In this document: positions 38,354 to 47,925 of the stretch, one piece after another
How the letters are laid out: every line of letters begins with the position of its first letter
How positions within the stretch are numbered: position 1 is the stretch's first letter
Assembly (NCBI GenBank): GCA_026004795.1
Contig: BPJV01000007.1
Coordinates: 206,022-270,021 of the forward strand
Direction of reading: 5' to 3'
Source of the DNA: Pirellulaceae bacterium
Lineage (GTDB): Bacteria > Planctomycetota > Planctomycetia > Pirellulales > Pirellulaceae
DNA: 64,000 nt
Program-made: the position numbers and the translations under genes
Notes under the pieces: model-generated
Databases searched by the model: none
Seen by the model: only the letters and a program-made list of their open reading frames with translations
Told to the model about the DNA's origin: nothing

Positions 38354-40561
38354 ATGACCAAATTACGCTCTGGCGGCGGTTGGAGAGCCATTTTCTATAG
38401 CTTGCAAACGGCACGCCGCTCCGGCGGCTTGCGCGCCATGTACCAAGCGCTCCGTTCGAAGAATGCCTGCAAGACCTGCGCACTGGGAATGGGCGGTCAA
38501 CAAGGTGGCATGGTCAATGAGCGGGGCGGATTTCCAGAGGTGTGCAAGAAGTCGTTGCAAGCACATGCTTCGGATATGCAGCCCGCTATTACGGCTGATT
38601 TCTGGGCCCGACATGGGGTGTACGAGCTGCAGCAATGGTCACCCCGGCAGTTGGAATCGGCCGGCCGACTGATACAGCCAATTCTCTATGAACAGGGAGC
38701 CACGCATTATCGGACAATCCAGTGGAAAGAGGCTCTTGGCCTTATTGCCGACAAACTGCGGCAGCTTCTCCCCGACCAGACGTTCTGGTACTTCAGCGGA
38801 CGCAGCAGCAATGAAGCCGGCTTTCTTCTCCATCTCCTCGCCCGGCTCTATGGTACGAACAATGTCAACAATTGCAGCTACTATTGCCATCAGGCCAGCG
38901 GCGTGGGCCTCAACCGCGCTCTGGGGACAGGAACTGCCACCATAACCCTGGAGGATCTCGAACAGGCGGATCTGGTTTTTCTCATTGGCGGTAATCCGGC
39001 CAGCAATCATCCCCGCCTCATGACCTCGTTGTTGCACGTGCGGCGGCGTGGTGGAAAGATCGTGGTCATCAACCCGGTTCGCGAGTTGGGGCTGGAGCGA
39101 TTTCGTATCCCCAGCGATTGGCGGAGCATGCTTTCCTCCGGCAGGATAGCGCATCGTTTTGTTCAGCCGCATATCGGCGGCGATCTCGGCTTGCTCACCG
39201 GTATCGCCAAAGCCATCGTGGAAATGGGAGCGGTCGATTCCGCATTCCTGGAGCAGCACGGTGCTGATGTCGAGGCGTACCTTCGGTGGCTCGCGGAACA
39301 ATCGTGGCATGAGCTGGAGCAACGATCCGGCGTCGAGGTGAACGAGATGCGAGCAGTGGCTGAGTTGTACGCTCGTTCTCGTGCTACGGTGTTCGGGTGG
39401 ACGATGGGGATCACGCACCATCGGCATGGCGTGGACAATGTTTCCGCGATCGTCAATCTGGCTCTACTGCGCGGCATGGTGGGGCGCCCCGGCGCGGGGC
39501 TGATGCCCATTCGAGGGCATTCCAACGTTCAGGGCATCGGTTCGGTGGGCGTCACACCTCAGTTAAAGCAGGAAATCTTCGAACGATTGGAATCCCAGTT
39601 TCACCTGCAGCTACCCACCACACCCGGACTCGATACGATGGCCTGCATGCAAGCGGCAGCGCGGGGCGATCTACGTTTCGGTTTCTGTTTGGGGGGAAAT
39701 CTATACGGGTCGAATCCCGATGCGCAGTTCGCCGATCAGGCGCTACGCAGTCTCGACATGCTGGTGATGCTCAACACCACCCTCAATACCGGCCATGTGC
39801 ATGGCCTGGCGAAGCAGACACTAGTGCTGCCGGTGCGTGCTCGCGATGAAGAGCCCCAGCCGACTACGCAGGAATCGATGTTCAATTACGTGCGTCTGAG
39901 TGAGGGTGGTCCGGCCCGGTTGCCGGGGCCGCGGAGCGAGATCGAGATCATCGCGGAAATCGGCCGGCGAGTGATCGGCAATCGGCCAATGGTAGACTGG
40001 GACCAGTTGCAGCAAACTTCCTCCCTAAGGCAATGGATTGCTCAAGTGGTCCCGGGATTCGCCGCGATCGGTCAACTCGATCGGACGCGGCAGGAATTCC
40101 ACATCGACGGGCGCATTTTGCACCGGCCGACATTCGCCACTGCGGACGGTCGTGCTCGTTTCTTCACTTACCACCTACCACCGCTGGTCGGTTCCCAAAC
40201 CGGCCAGTTGCGCTTGATGACGGTGCGCAGCGAAGGTCAATTCAACACGGTGGTGTACGAAGAGGAAGACCTCTATCGCGGTCAAGATCGTCGTGACGTT
40301 CTATTGATGCACCCCGCGGACATGAACGCCCGACGTTTAGCGCCCGATCAGGAGGTTACCATCCGTAGTGCTACCGGACAACTATCCGGTTACCGGGTAC
40401 GGCCCTTTCCCCGCATTCGGCCGGGCAATGTTCTCATGTACTTTCCCGAAGCCAACGTGTTGGTGCCTCGAGAAGTGGATCCGCTGAGTCGGACGCCAGC
40501 ATTCAAAGCGGTCGCCGTCGACGTGTTGCCCCTCGACCAGGAACCGCTGCCGACTACCTAG
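38354..40561 (+). CDS. Molybdopterin oxidoreductase, FdhF/YdeP-like (TIGR01701 type)
   Basis: 735 aa. N-terminal Cys motif C39-x2-C42 with C64 (KNACKTCALGMGGQQGGM ... PEVCKK), likely ligands of an Fe-S cluster. Molybdopterin-binding parts: FWYFSGRSSNEAGFLLHLLA, DLVFLIGGNPASNHPRLM, GLMPIRGHSNVQGIGSVG, GGNLYGSNPDAQF. The C-terminal dinucleotide-binding domain includes RSEGQFNTVVYEEEDLYRG. Related to formate dehydrogenase alpha subunits but the substrate is unknown. No electron-transfer subunit or FdhD adjacent. Convergent with rplL. Confidence 0.85.
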   Translation: MTKLRSGGGWRAIFYSLQTARRSGGLRAMYQALRSKNACKTCALGMGGQQGGMVNERGGFPEVCKKSLQAHASDMQPAITADFWARHGVYELQQWSPRQLESAGRLIQPILYEQGATHYRTIQWKEALGLIADKLRQLLPDQTFWYFSGRSSNEAGFLLHLLARLYGTNNVNNCSYYCHQASGVGLNRALGTGTATITLEDLEQADLVFLIGGNPASNHPRLMTSLLHVRRRGGKIVVINPVRELGLERFRIPSDWRSMLSSGRIAHRFVQPHIGGDLGLLTGIAKAIVEMGAVDSAFLEQHGADVEAYLRWLAEQSWHELEQRSGVEVNEMRAVAELYARSRATVFGWTMGITHHRHGVDNVSAIVNLALLRGMVGRPGAGLMPIRGHSNVQGIGSVGVTPQLKQEIFERLESQFHLQLPTTPGLDTMACMQAAARGDLRFGFCLGGNLYGSNPDAQFADQALRSLDMLVMLNTTLNTGHVHGLAKQTLVLPVRARDEEPQPTTQESMFNYVRLSEGGPARLPGPRSEIEIIAEIGRRVIGNRPMVDWDQLQQTSSLRQWIAQVVPGFAAIGQLDRTRQEFHIDGRILHRPTFATADGRARFFTYHLPPLVGSQTGQLRLMTVRSEGQFNTVVYEEEDLYRGQDRRDVLLMHPADMNARRLAPDQEVTIRSATGQLSGYRVRPFPRIRPGNVLMYFPEANVLVPREVDPLSRTPAFKAVAVDVLPLDQEPLPTT

Positions 40562-40654
40562 ACGGTGAACCATCGGTCCTACCACAATCGCCAGGGTTCT
40601 TTCAATGCGCCTAGCGGGCCATGTCGATGCTCCCACCGATCGGGGGCGACTAAA

Positions 40655-40717
40655 TAAAAAAGCCGCAGGTGTTGAAGCTTGACGCCCCTAGCGGGCGACG
40701 GCTTCCTCCTGCGGCTT
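40655..40717 (-). terminator. Rho-independent terminator after rplL
   Basis: On the minus strand, AAGCCGCAGG (708-717 region) pairs with CCTGCGGCTT (660-669), 10 bp, with an inner hairpin (CGCCC/GGGCG) in the loop, followed by TTTTTTA. It ends the ribosomal protein operon; the A-run on the plus side could also let it serve the convergent oxidoreductase gene. Confidence 0.85.
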
Positions 40718-40787
40718 GTCAACGAACGATTCGTGGGCCAAGTTCCCCCAGAGGAGCGAGGGGCGTCAGCCGCCACCGGCAAGCTGA

Positions 40788-41195
40788 CTACTTCAGTTCG
40801 ACAGTAGCGCCAGCCTCTTCCAGTTCCTTCTTGAGCTTCTCGGCTTCTTCCTTGGAAACCCCTTCCTTGATCTTGGCAGGAACACCCTCGACCAATTTCT
40901 TGGCATCCATGAGCGACGCACCAGTGATGTTCTTCACCACCTTGACGACGTTCAACTTGGCGTCACCAAAGCTGGTCAGCACGACATCGAACTCTGTCTG
41001 CTCCTCGGCAGCTTGTCCGCCACCGGCGTCTCCGCCTGCGGCAGCGACCATTACCGCACCACCGGCGGCAGCTTCGATGCCATGAACTTCTTTCAGGTAA
41101 TCGCTCAGCTCTTTGGCCTGCTTGAGCGTCAGCCCTACGATCTGGTCACCCAGGGTTTTGATGTCGTCGGCAAATGCAGTTGCTGTTTCGGACAT
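40788..41195 (-). CDS. rplL: 50S ribosomal protein L7/L12
   Basis: 135 aa. N-terminal dimerisation part ([20 protein letters not shown]), Ala/Gly hinge ([19 protein letters not shown]), and the conserved C-terminal factor-binding domain ([40 protein letters not shown]). It recruits translation factors to the ribosome stalk. Last gene of the operon: a strong terminator follows, and rpoB is absent downstream. Confidence 0.97.
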   Translation of the reverse strand: MSETATAFADDIKTLGDQIVGLTLKQAKELSDYLKEVHGIEAAAGGAVMVAAAGGDAGGGQAAEEQTEFDVVLTSFGDAKLNVVKVVKNITGASLMDAKKLVEGVPAKIKEGVSKEEAEKLKKELEEAGATVELK

Positions 41196-41315
41196 GGGAA
41201 ATCAACCTTTACTTAAATGGAGTGGAAGTGTTTTTGTTTGCCTCTACTTGGCTTGTTGAATCAAAAAGTAAGCTGGCTGCAACTGAGGAGGTCGCAGCAG
41301 CCGGAAACGTTCCAA

Positions 41316-41846
41316 CTATGCGTCGCCCTCCTTATCTTCAACCAACTTCTTGATTTGACCGGCCACCGTACGACCAGGTCCCAAAATCTGCGCGACCAGA
41401 TTGGCTCCCGGACCGAGGATCTGGCCAACCAGCAGTGCGATCTGCTCTTCGCGATTCGGCCATTTGCTCACCTCGAACACTTGCTCTGCGGTGAGCAGGT
41501 CGCCATCCATGACGCCGCCCTTGAGCTCGAGCTTAGGGAACTCGCCACTCTTGACGATTTCCACCACGACCTTGGCCAGGCTGACGAAGTCCTCGCAGCC
41601 CCAAACGACCGCCACAGGCCCCTGCTTCTTCTCGAACAGAGGTTGCAGTCGGCCTCCCTCGGTCGCCCGTTTCGCCAAGCTTCGCTTAACAACCAGCAGG
41701 TGGGCATCCTTCTCACGAAGCGTCTTCCGCAGGCGTGTCGTGGCATTGGCGTCCATGCCTACCACGTTGACCAGGATGGCATCCTCGACGCCCTCGAATC
41801 GCTGTTTCAGCTCATCGGCAATCAGGTTTTTTACGTATTTGCTCAT
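41316..41846 (-). CDS. rplJ: 50S ribosomal protein L10
   Basis: 176 aa. Begins SKYVKNLIADELKQRFEGVE; contains NATTRLRKTLREKDAHLLVV and VVWGCEDFVSLAKVVVEI; the C-terminal helix (RTVAGQIKKLVEDKEG) is the L7/L12 anchor. Forms the base of the stalk. 69 nt after rplA and 120 nt before rplL; the leader before rplJ may carry the autoregulatory L10 site, but I cannot show it. Confidence 0.95.
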   Translation of the reverse strand: MSKYVKNLIADELKQRFEGVEDAILVNVVGMDANATTRLRKTLREKDAHLLVVKRSLAKRATEGGRLQPLFEKKQGPVAVVWGCEDFVSLAKVVVEIVKSGEFPKLELKGGVMDGDLLTAEQVFEVSKWPNREEQIALLVGQILGPGANLVAQILGPGRTVAGQIKKLVEDKEGDA

Positions 41847-41918
41847 TTTCGACTCGTTTCCAATGAATGTCGAACCAGGTCATCGCGGTTGGTGAATCGT
41901 CCCCACCCGCGGCTCAAC

Positions 41919-42602
41919 TTACGCGGCGATGCGGACGCCAGGCGACATTGTCAGGCACAGGGAAATCGACTTGATGTAATGCCCCTTCACCGACTGCGGC
42001 TTCAAGCTGAGAATGTGCTGGATAAATGTCTCGATATTCTCCTGCAACTTCTCCGGCTCGAAACTCACCTTGCCGACGATGGCGTGCAAATTGGCCCCTT
42101 TGTCGTTGCGGAACTCGACCTTACCGGCTTTGTATTCGCGCACGACCTTGGCCACATCGGTGGTCACTGTCCCGGCGCGCGGACTGGGCATCAATCCGCG
42201 AGGACCAAGAATTTTTCCGAGCGGACCGACCAGCCCCATCATGTCCGGCGTGGCGATACAGACATCGAAATCGGTCCAGCCGTCCTTGATTCGCTGCGCC
42301 AGATCCTCCTGTCCTACCGCATCGGCACCTGCCTCGGCGGCCGCCTTCGCCAAGTCGCCCTTGGCAAAGACGACTACCCTTTGGGTCTTGCCGATTCCGT
42401 GAGGAAGAACCACTGAACCACGGATAATCTGATCAGCTTGCGTAGGATCAATTCCCAGGTGCATGTGGACCTCGACACTCTGGTCGAACTTCCGCGGGGG
42501 AAAGGAACGCAAGATCTCGATGGCCTTGGAAATGGGAAGTGGATCCTTTTCCGACGGCAGCAGCGCCAGCATCTGCTTCATCAATTTTGATTTCTTCGCC
42601 AT
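41919..42602 (-). CDS. rplA: 50S ribosomal protein L1
   Basis: 227 aa. Family motifs [77 protein letters not shown] and [15 protein letters not shown]. Binds 23S rRNA at the L1 stalk. Starts 4 nt after the rplK stop, so translationally coupled, as in the standard L11-L1 operon with L1 autoregulation. Confidence 0.97.
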   Translation of the reverse strand: MAKKSKLMKQMLALLPSEKDPLPISKAIEILRSFPPRKFDQSVEVHMHLGIDPTQADQIIRGSVVLPHGIGKTQRVVVFAKGDLAKAAAEAGADAVGQEDLAQRIKDGWTDFDVCIATPDMMGLVGPLGKILGPRGLMPSPRAGTVTTDVAKVVREYKAGKVEFRNDKGANLHAIVGKVSFEPEKLQENIETFIQHILSLKPQSVKGHYIKSISLCLTMSPGVRIAA

Positions 42603-42606
42603 GCGA

Positions 42607-43035
42607 CTAACCCTCCACTACCTCGAGGCCCATGCTGCGTGCCGTTCCCTCAATCATGCGCGCCGCGTGCTCCAAGTCGCGAGCGTTCAGATCGGCCATC
42701 TTCTTCTGACAAATCTCTTCGATCTGCGATCGCGTGACTTTGCCCACCTTCTTCTTGTTGGGCTCGCCAGAACCACTGGCGATTCCTGCCGCTTGCTTAA
42801 GAAGCGCAGCCGCGGGCGGGCTCTTGGTAACAAAATCAAACGTGCGGTCGGAGTAAACGGTGACCACGACCGGTATCGGCGTCCCATTGTATTCGCGCGT
42901 CCGCTCGTTGAACGCCGACACGAACTGACCAAGATTGATGCCGAACTTACCGAGTGATGTCCCCACCGGAGGCGCCGGCGTCGCCTGCCCACCCGGAACC
43001 TGGAACTTGGCCTGACCAACCACTTGTTTTGCCAT
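42607..43035 (-). CDS. rplK: 50S ribosomal protein L11
   Basis: 142 aa from ATG 43035; an in-frame codon 33 nt upstream is not needed. N-terminal [20 protein letters not shown] with the conserved PPVG turn; C-terminal rRNA-binding domain ([32 protein letters not shown] end). Interacts with the GTPase centre and RelA. Follows nusG in the canonical order. Confidence 0.96.
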   Translation of the reverse strand: MAKQVVGQAKFQVPGGQATPAPPVGTSLGKFGINLGQFVSAFNERTREYNGTPIPVVVTVYSDRTFDFVTKSPPAAALLKQAAGIASGSGEPNKKKVGKVTRSQIEEICQKKMADLNARDLEHAARMIEGTARSMGLEVVEG

Positions 43036-43134
43036 GAGTACGAATGCTCCTACGAGGCCTGCTGGCAACCGAAAAGCATCCCCGGTTGCGCTCTCTACAT
43101 CATCGGGATGACCAACAGAACGGAATGGCGACCA

Positions 43135-43725
43135 CTAAAGCTCTTCGATCTGCCAATGATCCAACTCCACCGGCGTGCTGCGACCAAAGATACTAATGAT
43201 CACGGTCACCCGGCCATTGGCTTCGTCGACCTTCTCTACTTCGCCTTCCAGGTTCTGGAAATTGCCTTCTTTGACACGCACGCGATCCCCCACCTTAAAC
43301 GGTATGGCGGTTTTCAGCGTCGTCTCGCCTTCCTCCTCGTCGGACTCTTCCGGTGGCAAGAACTTGGCCACCTCACTCGCTTCGACGGGAATCGGCTTGT
43401 CACCTCCAGGGCCCGTAAAATCACCGACCCCGGGCGTCTCCCGAACCAGAAACCAGGTGTCATCATTCAGTACCATTCGTACCATGATGTACCCTGGATA
43501 GAGCTTTCGTTTGATAACGCGGCGCTTGCCGTCTCGAGTGAACGTCACCACGTCTTCGGTGGGGACCAGGATCTCCTCAAACAGATCCTCCATCCCCGAC
43601 AGCTTGATACGGCGCATCAGCGCATCACGGATGCTGTCTTCCCGATTAAACGCCACTTTGATGATGTACCACTCCATCCGTGGCGTCTGTTCACCAGACG
43701 TTTCTTCTTTTGTTGTTTCACTCAC
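43135..43725 (-). CDS. nusG: Transcription termination/antitermination protein NusG
   Basis: 196 aa. NGN domain (WYIIKVAFNREDSIRDALMR, RKLYPGYIMVRMVLNDDTWF, VRETPGVGDFTG) and C-terminal KOW motif (FKVGDRVRVKEGNFQNLEGE). An acidic insertion (PPEESDEEEGETTLK) lies before the KOW. Links RNA polymerase to ribosome or Rho. Positioned between secE and rplK; 223 nt separate it from secE. Confidence 0.96.
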   Translation of the reverse strand: MSETTKEETSGEQTPRMEWYIIKVAFNREDSIRDALMRRIKLSGMEDLFEEILVPTEDVVTFTRDGKRRVIKRKLYPGYIMVRMVLNDDTWFLVRETPGVGDFTGPGGDKPIPVEASEVAKFLPPEESDEEEGETTLKTAIPFKVGDRVRVKEGNFQNLEGEVEKVDEANGRVTVIISIFGRSTPVELDHWQIEEL

Positions 43726-43948
43726 GACGATTTACCCCACGCCAGTACAAACGATCGTGTCTTGACTCCCTACGAGTCAGCCACTGGCACCTCCTGGCTA
43801 GGAAGAAGGGAGTATTCTTGTCAATTTTCTTTGGGACGGCAAGCCGTGTTGAGAGCCGAGTGCCAGAAAATCCCTAAGCTCCCCACCACGGGGACCGCCG
43901 AACCGATCGGCACGCTACCCCATAAGCTGCTAGGCCGTCAGCGCCTGA

Positions 43949-44401
43949 CTACGATATGCCTAGCCAGCCAAACACCAGCTTCCACAGCGCATCATAAAGG
44001 AAGAGGATCAGCGATAAAAAAAGGATGGTAAAGATTACCACGATCGACGCTCGCACCAGCTCCTTTTGAGTCGGCCAGGACACCTTGTTCAATTCGGCTT
44101 CCACCGAGATCAAGAAATCAGCGAACTTAGGCCAATTGACCAGGCGGTAGGCGAACCAAAAACCACAGGCCCCAAGCGCGACGGTGATCAAATAACCGGC
44201 GGCTCGATTCTCCTCGCCGAGCATGGATTCAAGCACCAAGTCGTGGAATCGCCACACACCGGCGGCCACAAAAATCCAGATGGCGATGCAGGTGGCCTGA
44301 CGCACCATTCGCCCTTGGTTTCGCTTGTACAAGCCCGATGTGAACAGCTCCCGCACCAGGGGGCGCGACGCCGCAGCGGCTGCAGACTCTTTTACTACCA
44401 T
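43949..44401 (-). CDS. secE: Preprotein translocase subunit SecE
   Basis: 150 aa from ATG 44401. Three hydrophobic stretches: two N-terminal ones (ATCIAIWIFVAAGVWRF, YLITVALGACGFWFAYRL) and the conserved single SecE segment preceded by the signature AELNKVSWPTQKELVRASIV. Many bacteria have only the last one. Part of SecYEG. Located between tRNA-Trp and nusG, the canonical place. Confidence 0.93.
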   Translation of the reverse strand: MVVKESAAAAASRPLVRELFTSGLYKRNQGRMVRQATCIAIWIFVAAGVWRFHDLVLESMLGEENRAAGYLITVALGACGFWFAYRLVNWPKFADFLISVEAELNKVSWPTQKELVRASIVVIFTILFLSLILFLYDALWKLVFGWLGIS

Positions 44402-44461
44402 GATGGTGTTTCTTCTGAATCGGAAGCCCGTTTGATGGAGCACCGGTCGGCTTTAACGGAG

Positions 44462-44534
44462 CAGGGGCGGAGGGACTCGAACCCCCAACCGCTGGTTTTG
44501 GAAACCAGTGCTCTGCCAGTTGAGCTACACCCCT
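44462..44534 (-). tRNA. tRNA-Trp (CCA)
   Basis: 73 nt including discriminator G. Cloverleaf by eye: acceptor AGGGGTG/CGCCCCT, D-arm GTAGCTCAACTGGCAGAGC, anticodon arm CTGGTTTCCAAAACCAG with anticodon CCA, T-arm GGGGGTTCGAGTCCCTC. CCA end not encoded. Lies between tuf (after its terminator) and secE. Confidence 0.96.
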
Positions 44535-44574
44535 TCGGCATTGGCTGGCCCTTGCGCGACCATTGTGCCGAAAG

Positions 44575-44619
44575 TTAAAAAGCGACTGCCGGCTTGCGTC
44601 GGCTCGACCGGCAGTCGCC
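44575..44619 (-). terminator. Rho-independent terminator after tuf
   Basis: 11-bp stem GCGACTGCCGG (582-592) / CCGGCAGTCGC (608-618) with a 15-nt loop, followed on the minus strand by TTTTTAACTTT. It lies between the tuf stop and tRNA-Trp, so tRNA-Trp-secE-nusG probably have their own promoter or depend on readthrough. Confidence 0.85.
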
Positions 44620-44669
44620 AGATTCTCTTCAGCTGTTCACCGTGCGTGTGCCCGCTCGATCAGCAGCAC

Positions 44670-45863
44670 CTACTCGATGATCTTCGTTACCACACCAGAA
44701 CCGACCGTACGGCCACCCTCGCGAATCGCGAAGCGAACGCCGTCGTCCATGGCGATCTCTTTCTGCAACTCCACCTCGATCTTGACGTTGTCGCCCGGCA
44801 TGCACATCTCGGCACCGACCAGGTTGGCCGTACCAGTAACGTCCGTGGTGCGGAAGTAGAACTGCGGTCGGTAACCGCTGAAGAACGGCGTGTGCCGCCC
44901 TCCCTCATCCTTGCTCAAGCAGTAGATTTCCGCCTCGAACTTCTTGTGCGTCTTGATCGAACCAGGCTTGGCCAACACCTGGCCACGCTCCACGTCCTCC
45001 CGTTTGATGCCCCGCAGCAAGCACCCAACATTATCGCCGGCGCGACCTTCATCCATCTCCTTGCGGAACATCTCGATCCCGGTGACAACGGTCTTGGTGG
45101 GCTTGCGCAAGCCCAAGATCTCGACCTCATCGCCGACCTTGATCACCCCGCGCTCGATACGACCGGTGGCCACCGTACCGCGGCCTTCGATCGAGAAGAC
45201 GTCTTCGACAGCCATCAAGAAGGGCTTGTCTTCCTCGCGGGCCGGCTGCGGAATGTATTCATCGACCGCGTTGAGCAACTCGGTGATGCACTTGCTCGCC
45301 TCGGGGTCCGATGGATTGTTGTATGCCGCCAAGGCATTGCCCCGGACGATCGGCACCTCGTCCCCCGGAAATCCATACTTGCTCAACAGCTCGCGAATCT
45401 CCAGCTCAACCAGCTCCAACAACTCTTCGTCATCGACCAGGTCGCACTTGTTCAAGAAGACGACAATCGCCGGAACGTCCACCTGACGCGCCAACAACAC
45501 GTGCTCCTTGGTCTGCGGCATCGGCCCATCGGCAGCACTGACCACCAGGATCGCACCGTCCATCTGTGCCGCACCGGTGATCATGTTCTTGATGAAGTCG
45601 GCGTGACCAGGACAGTCGATGTGAGCATAGTGCCGCTTCTCGGTCTCGTACTCCACGTGCGCCACAGCAATCGTCACCGTCTTGGTCTGGTCGCGCACGG
45701 TACCACCCTTCGCGATATCCGCATACGACTTGAACTGGGCCATCCCCTTGGCAGCCTGAACCGCCAAGATTGCGCCCGTCGTGGTGGTCTTGCCGTGGTC
45801 GATGTGCCCAATCGTGCCGACATTGCAGTGCGGCTTTGTTCTCTCGAACTTTTCTTTCGCCAT
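44670..45863 (-). CDS. tuf: Elongation factor Tu
   Basis: 397 aa. G1 [15 protein letters not shown]2 region with [21 protein letters not shown]3 DCPGHADF, G4 NKCD, and domains 2-3 ([38 protein letters not shown]). Delivers aminoacyl-tRNA to the ribosome. In the G2 region the common RGITI reads [25 protein letters not shown] rather than ERARGITI, a departure from the canonical effector loop worth checking. Preceded by four tRNA genes as in E. coli tufB. Confidence 0.97.
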   Translation of the reverse strand: MAKEKFERTKPHCNVGTIGHIDHGKTTTTGAILAVQAAKGMAQFKSYADIAKGGTVRDQTKTVTIAVAHVEYETEKRHYAHIDCPGHADFIKNMITGAAQMDGAILVVSAADGPMPQTKEHVLLARQVDVPAIVVFLNKCDLVDDEELLELVELEIRELLSKYGFPGDEVPIVRGNALAAYNNPSDPEASKCITELLNAVDEYIPQPAREEDKPFLMAVEDVFSIEGRGTVATGRIERGVIKVGDEVEILGLRKPTKTVVTGIEMFRKEMDEGRAGDNVGCLLRGIKREDVERGQVLAKPGSIKTHKKFEAEIYCLSKDEGGRHTPFFSGYRPQFYFRTTDVTGTANLVGAEMCMPGDNVKIEVELQKEIAMDDGVRFAIREGGRTVGSGVVTKIIE

Positions 45864-45994
45864 TGTTCGTTACACCTAAAACAAATCTAAAACGCGTTCC
45901 AGCGCGAGCAACCCACTCACGCACTCCTGACTGAGACGAAATCCAACCTGCCAATCGGCACTCACACTCAAAGCCAATGGTGGCACCGAGCAAG

Positions 45995-46068
<74 letters not shown>

Positions 46069-46093
46069 TATCGAAGTCGGCTTTCCCCGAAAG

Positions 46094-46164
46094 AGCGGGT
46101 GAAGGGAATCGAACCCTCGTACTCAGCTTGGAAGGCTGCTGCTCTACCATTGAGCTACACCCGC
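46094..46164 (-). tRNA. tRNA-Gly (TCC)
   Basis: 71 nt. Acceptor GCGGGTG/CACCCGC, D-arm TAGCTCAATGGTAGAGC, anticodon arm CAGCCTTCCAAGCTG with anticodon TCC, T-arm GAGGGTTCGATTCCCTT. Third tRNA of the tuf cluster. Confidence 0.96.
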
Positions 46165-46348
46165 TTGTCCGCCCCTGCGTTGCGGTCGGCGCCCTACAGG
46201 GCGGCCTCCCCCGTGCGCATTCAGCGGTTATCGACGACTGCTTTGCCCAGCCAGCAAACCGACCGGCCAACCGCCAAAGCAGGGACCGGCACGCCGAACT
46301 GGATCGAACGTCCCCTAACAGTTTGCCAACATGGCAACGGTTCGCCAA

Positions 46349-46429
46349 TGGGAGGTGTAGGATTCGAACCTACGTAGCCGAAGCAACGGATTTACAGTCC
46401 GTCCCCTTTAACCACTCGGGCAACCTCCC
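46349..46429 (-). tRNA. tRNA-Tyr (GTA)
   Basis: 81 nt, class II with a long variable arm. Acceptor GGGAGGT/ACCTCCC, anticodon arm ACGGACTGTAAATCCGT with anticodon GTA, T-arm GTAGGTTCGAATCCTAC, discriminator A. Second tRNA of the cluster; a 184-nt gap separates it from tRNA-Gly. Confidence 0.96.
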
Positions 46430-46544
46430 GGTTTCTTGCCGTCGGCGAGCCTGTGTTAGCCTATCTGTCCTACCCGCCTCAAGAGCAAAACTCTTCGTGC
46501 AGGTGCGAACAAGTGCACGCCCACCCCCAGGCTCCCGACAACCA

Positions 46545-46617
46545 AGCCAACGGAGGGACTCGAACCCCCGACCAGCTGATTACAAATCAGCAGCTCTACC
46601 AACTGAGCTACGTTGGC
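46545..46617 (-). tRNA. tRNA-Thr (TGT)
   Basis: 73 nt. Acceptor GCCAACG/CGTTGGC, D-arm TAGCTCAGTTGGTAGAGC, anticodon arm CTGATTTGTAATCAG with anticodon TGT, T-arm CGGGGGTTCGAGTCCCTC. First gene of the tRNA-tuf cluster. Confidence 0.96.
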
Positions 46618-46698
46618 AATCTTGCCCTGCCGTGTCGACCTTCCAGCAATCGATGCGCTTTACCCTAGTCGACCAAACAGAGCCATAGGAAACGCCAT

Positions 46699-46726
46699 AG
46701 TTTATTGGTCTGGCAGTTTGACGCAA
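46699..46726 (-). promoter_or_regulatory. Candidate promoter of the tRNA-tuf operon
   Basis: On the minus strand: -35 TTGCGT (721-726), 16-nt spacer, -10 TAAACT (699-704), about 80 nt before tRNA-Thr. A perfect palindrome GGCGAATTCGCC lies just upstream at about 46727-46738. Confidence 0.4.
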
Positions 46727-46774
46727 GGCGAATTCGCCAGTTCAACCACCGTAAAAAACCAGCTTTTTCCCGAA

Positions 46775-47512
46775 TCAGTCACGCTGAAGCGACATCAATA
46801 TACGCATCACATACCAAAACAGCAGAGCAACCGAGGCAAATAAGGCCAAGGCAGCTGCCACGTGCTGATCGGTGCGATAATGATGCAACACGTTCGACGT
46901 GTCGTAAAGGATATAGCCGGCCGCCAGCACTACCAAGCCAGCCGAAAACCACAGGCCCAGCCCAAAGCCTCCCGGCAAGACGATTCCTGCCAAAATGACT
47001 CCCATGGCTACCAAACCGCCAAGCCACAAGAATTTCCCCAGTCCCGAAAAGTCAGTGCCGGTCAAAAACACAAACGCCGTCAATCCGCCAAAAACGATAG
47101 CGGTAATGATTCCCGCGTTGAGGGGAATCGACGGGTCGACGATGGTCGAATAGGCCATCATGGGCAAAAACACCACCGCTTCGGCTACCACATAGAGAGC
47201 CAAGCCAGCATACTGCAACGAAGGGCTGGCGCCGGACTCGGCCCAGCTGCGAGCAATCCAGCTGACGACCATGAACGCTCCCAAGACGACCAGCCACCCC
47301 CAGCCGCTTAGCATGGTGCCAAACCGCGCTAGCAGCTCACCCGGTGGGAACAGCGTCAGCAGCACGGCCTCCAAGACCACAAAGGCGATCACCGCCACCC
47401 CTAAGTGCAAATAGGTGCGCTGGATAAATGCTGACCGCTCGATGCGGTCGGCCAATGCTGCGACCCCATAGTTCGCCTCTTGAGTGGGCAAATACGGATT
47501 CTGTTCGTGCAT
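46775..47512 (-). CDS. Bax inhibitor-1 (TMBIM/YbhL-like) membrane protein
   Basis: 245 aa from ATG 47512 (GAGGTG 7 nt upstream). About seven hydrophobic segments; N-terminal soluble tail ending RIERSAFIQRTYLHLGVAVI, and TGTDFSGLGKFLWLGGLVA and YILYDTSNVLHHYRTDQHVA are typical of the bacterial BI-1 family, the latter with the acidic pH-sensing region. Members are proposed Ca2+ leak channels. Upstream of the tRNA operon on the same strand. Confidence 0.87.
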   Translation of the reverse strand: MHEQNPYLPTQEANYGVAALADRIERSAFIQRTYLHLGVAVIAFVVLEAVLLTLFPPGELLARFGTMLSGWGWLVVLGAFMVVSWIARSWAESGASPSLQYAGLALYVVAEAVVFLPMMAYSTIVDPSIPLNAGIITAIVFGGLTAFVFLTGTDFSGLGKFLWLGGLVAMGVILAGIVLPGGFGLGLWFSAGLVVLAAGYILYDTSNVLHHYRTDQHVAAALALFASVALLFWYVMRILMSLQRD

Positions 47513-47925
47513 AGGGACACCTCGCCGATGAGACTGACTACTTCCAACTAGGAAAAACGATCCGCCAGATGTGGAAATCGTAGCGTCCACGAGTGGCTTC
47601 TGTCAACGATTCGGCGCGATTCCTGCGGTCCAACGCCGGCAACTGCCGCTGCGCGAATCGAGGCGATCGCTTCCACTCCAGAGCCCGGCCTGGAAACGTT
47701 CTTCTAGGCAACGAGCTTCGCTTCAATGAGTCCTGTCAACTCGCCTCTGGCTAGCATGGCCCGATGAAGGCTTTCCCAGGCGGTCTCGCAACGCAATGCC
47801 TGTGCCCCGCTCGCAGGTCGATGGCTCGGCACCAGAACGGGAAATTCCAGGTATTGAAATCGCCCCTACGCCGCAGCGATTCACCCGCACGATCGAGACC
47901 CCACCGTGCTTGCCGTTCTTCCTGG
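47513..47925. other. Intergenic region (413 nt)
   Basis: Between the BI-1 gene and the next minus-strand gene. No credible gene, RNA or repeat seen; it should contain the BI-1 promoter. Confidence 0.35.

Noticed and set aside
41217..42416. 399-codon open frame opposite rplJ/rplA
   Set aside because: Antisense shadow of ribosomal protein genes.
44508..45890. 460-codon open frame opposite tuf
   Set aside because: Antisense shadow of tuf; also crosses a tRNA and a terminator.
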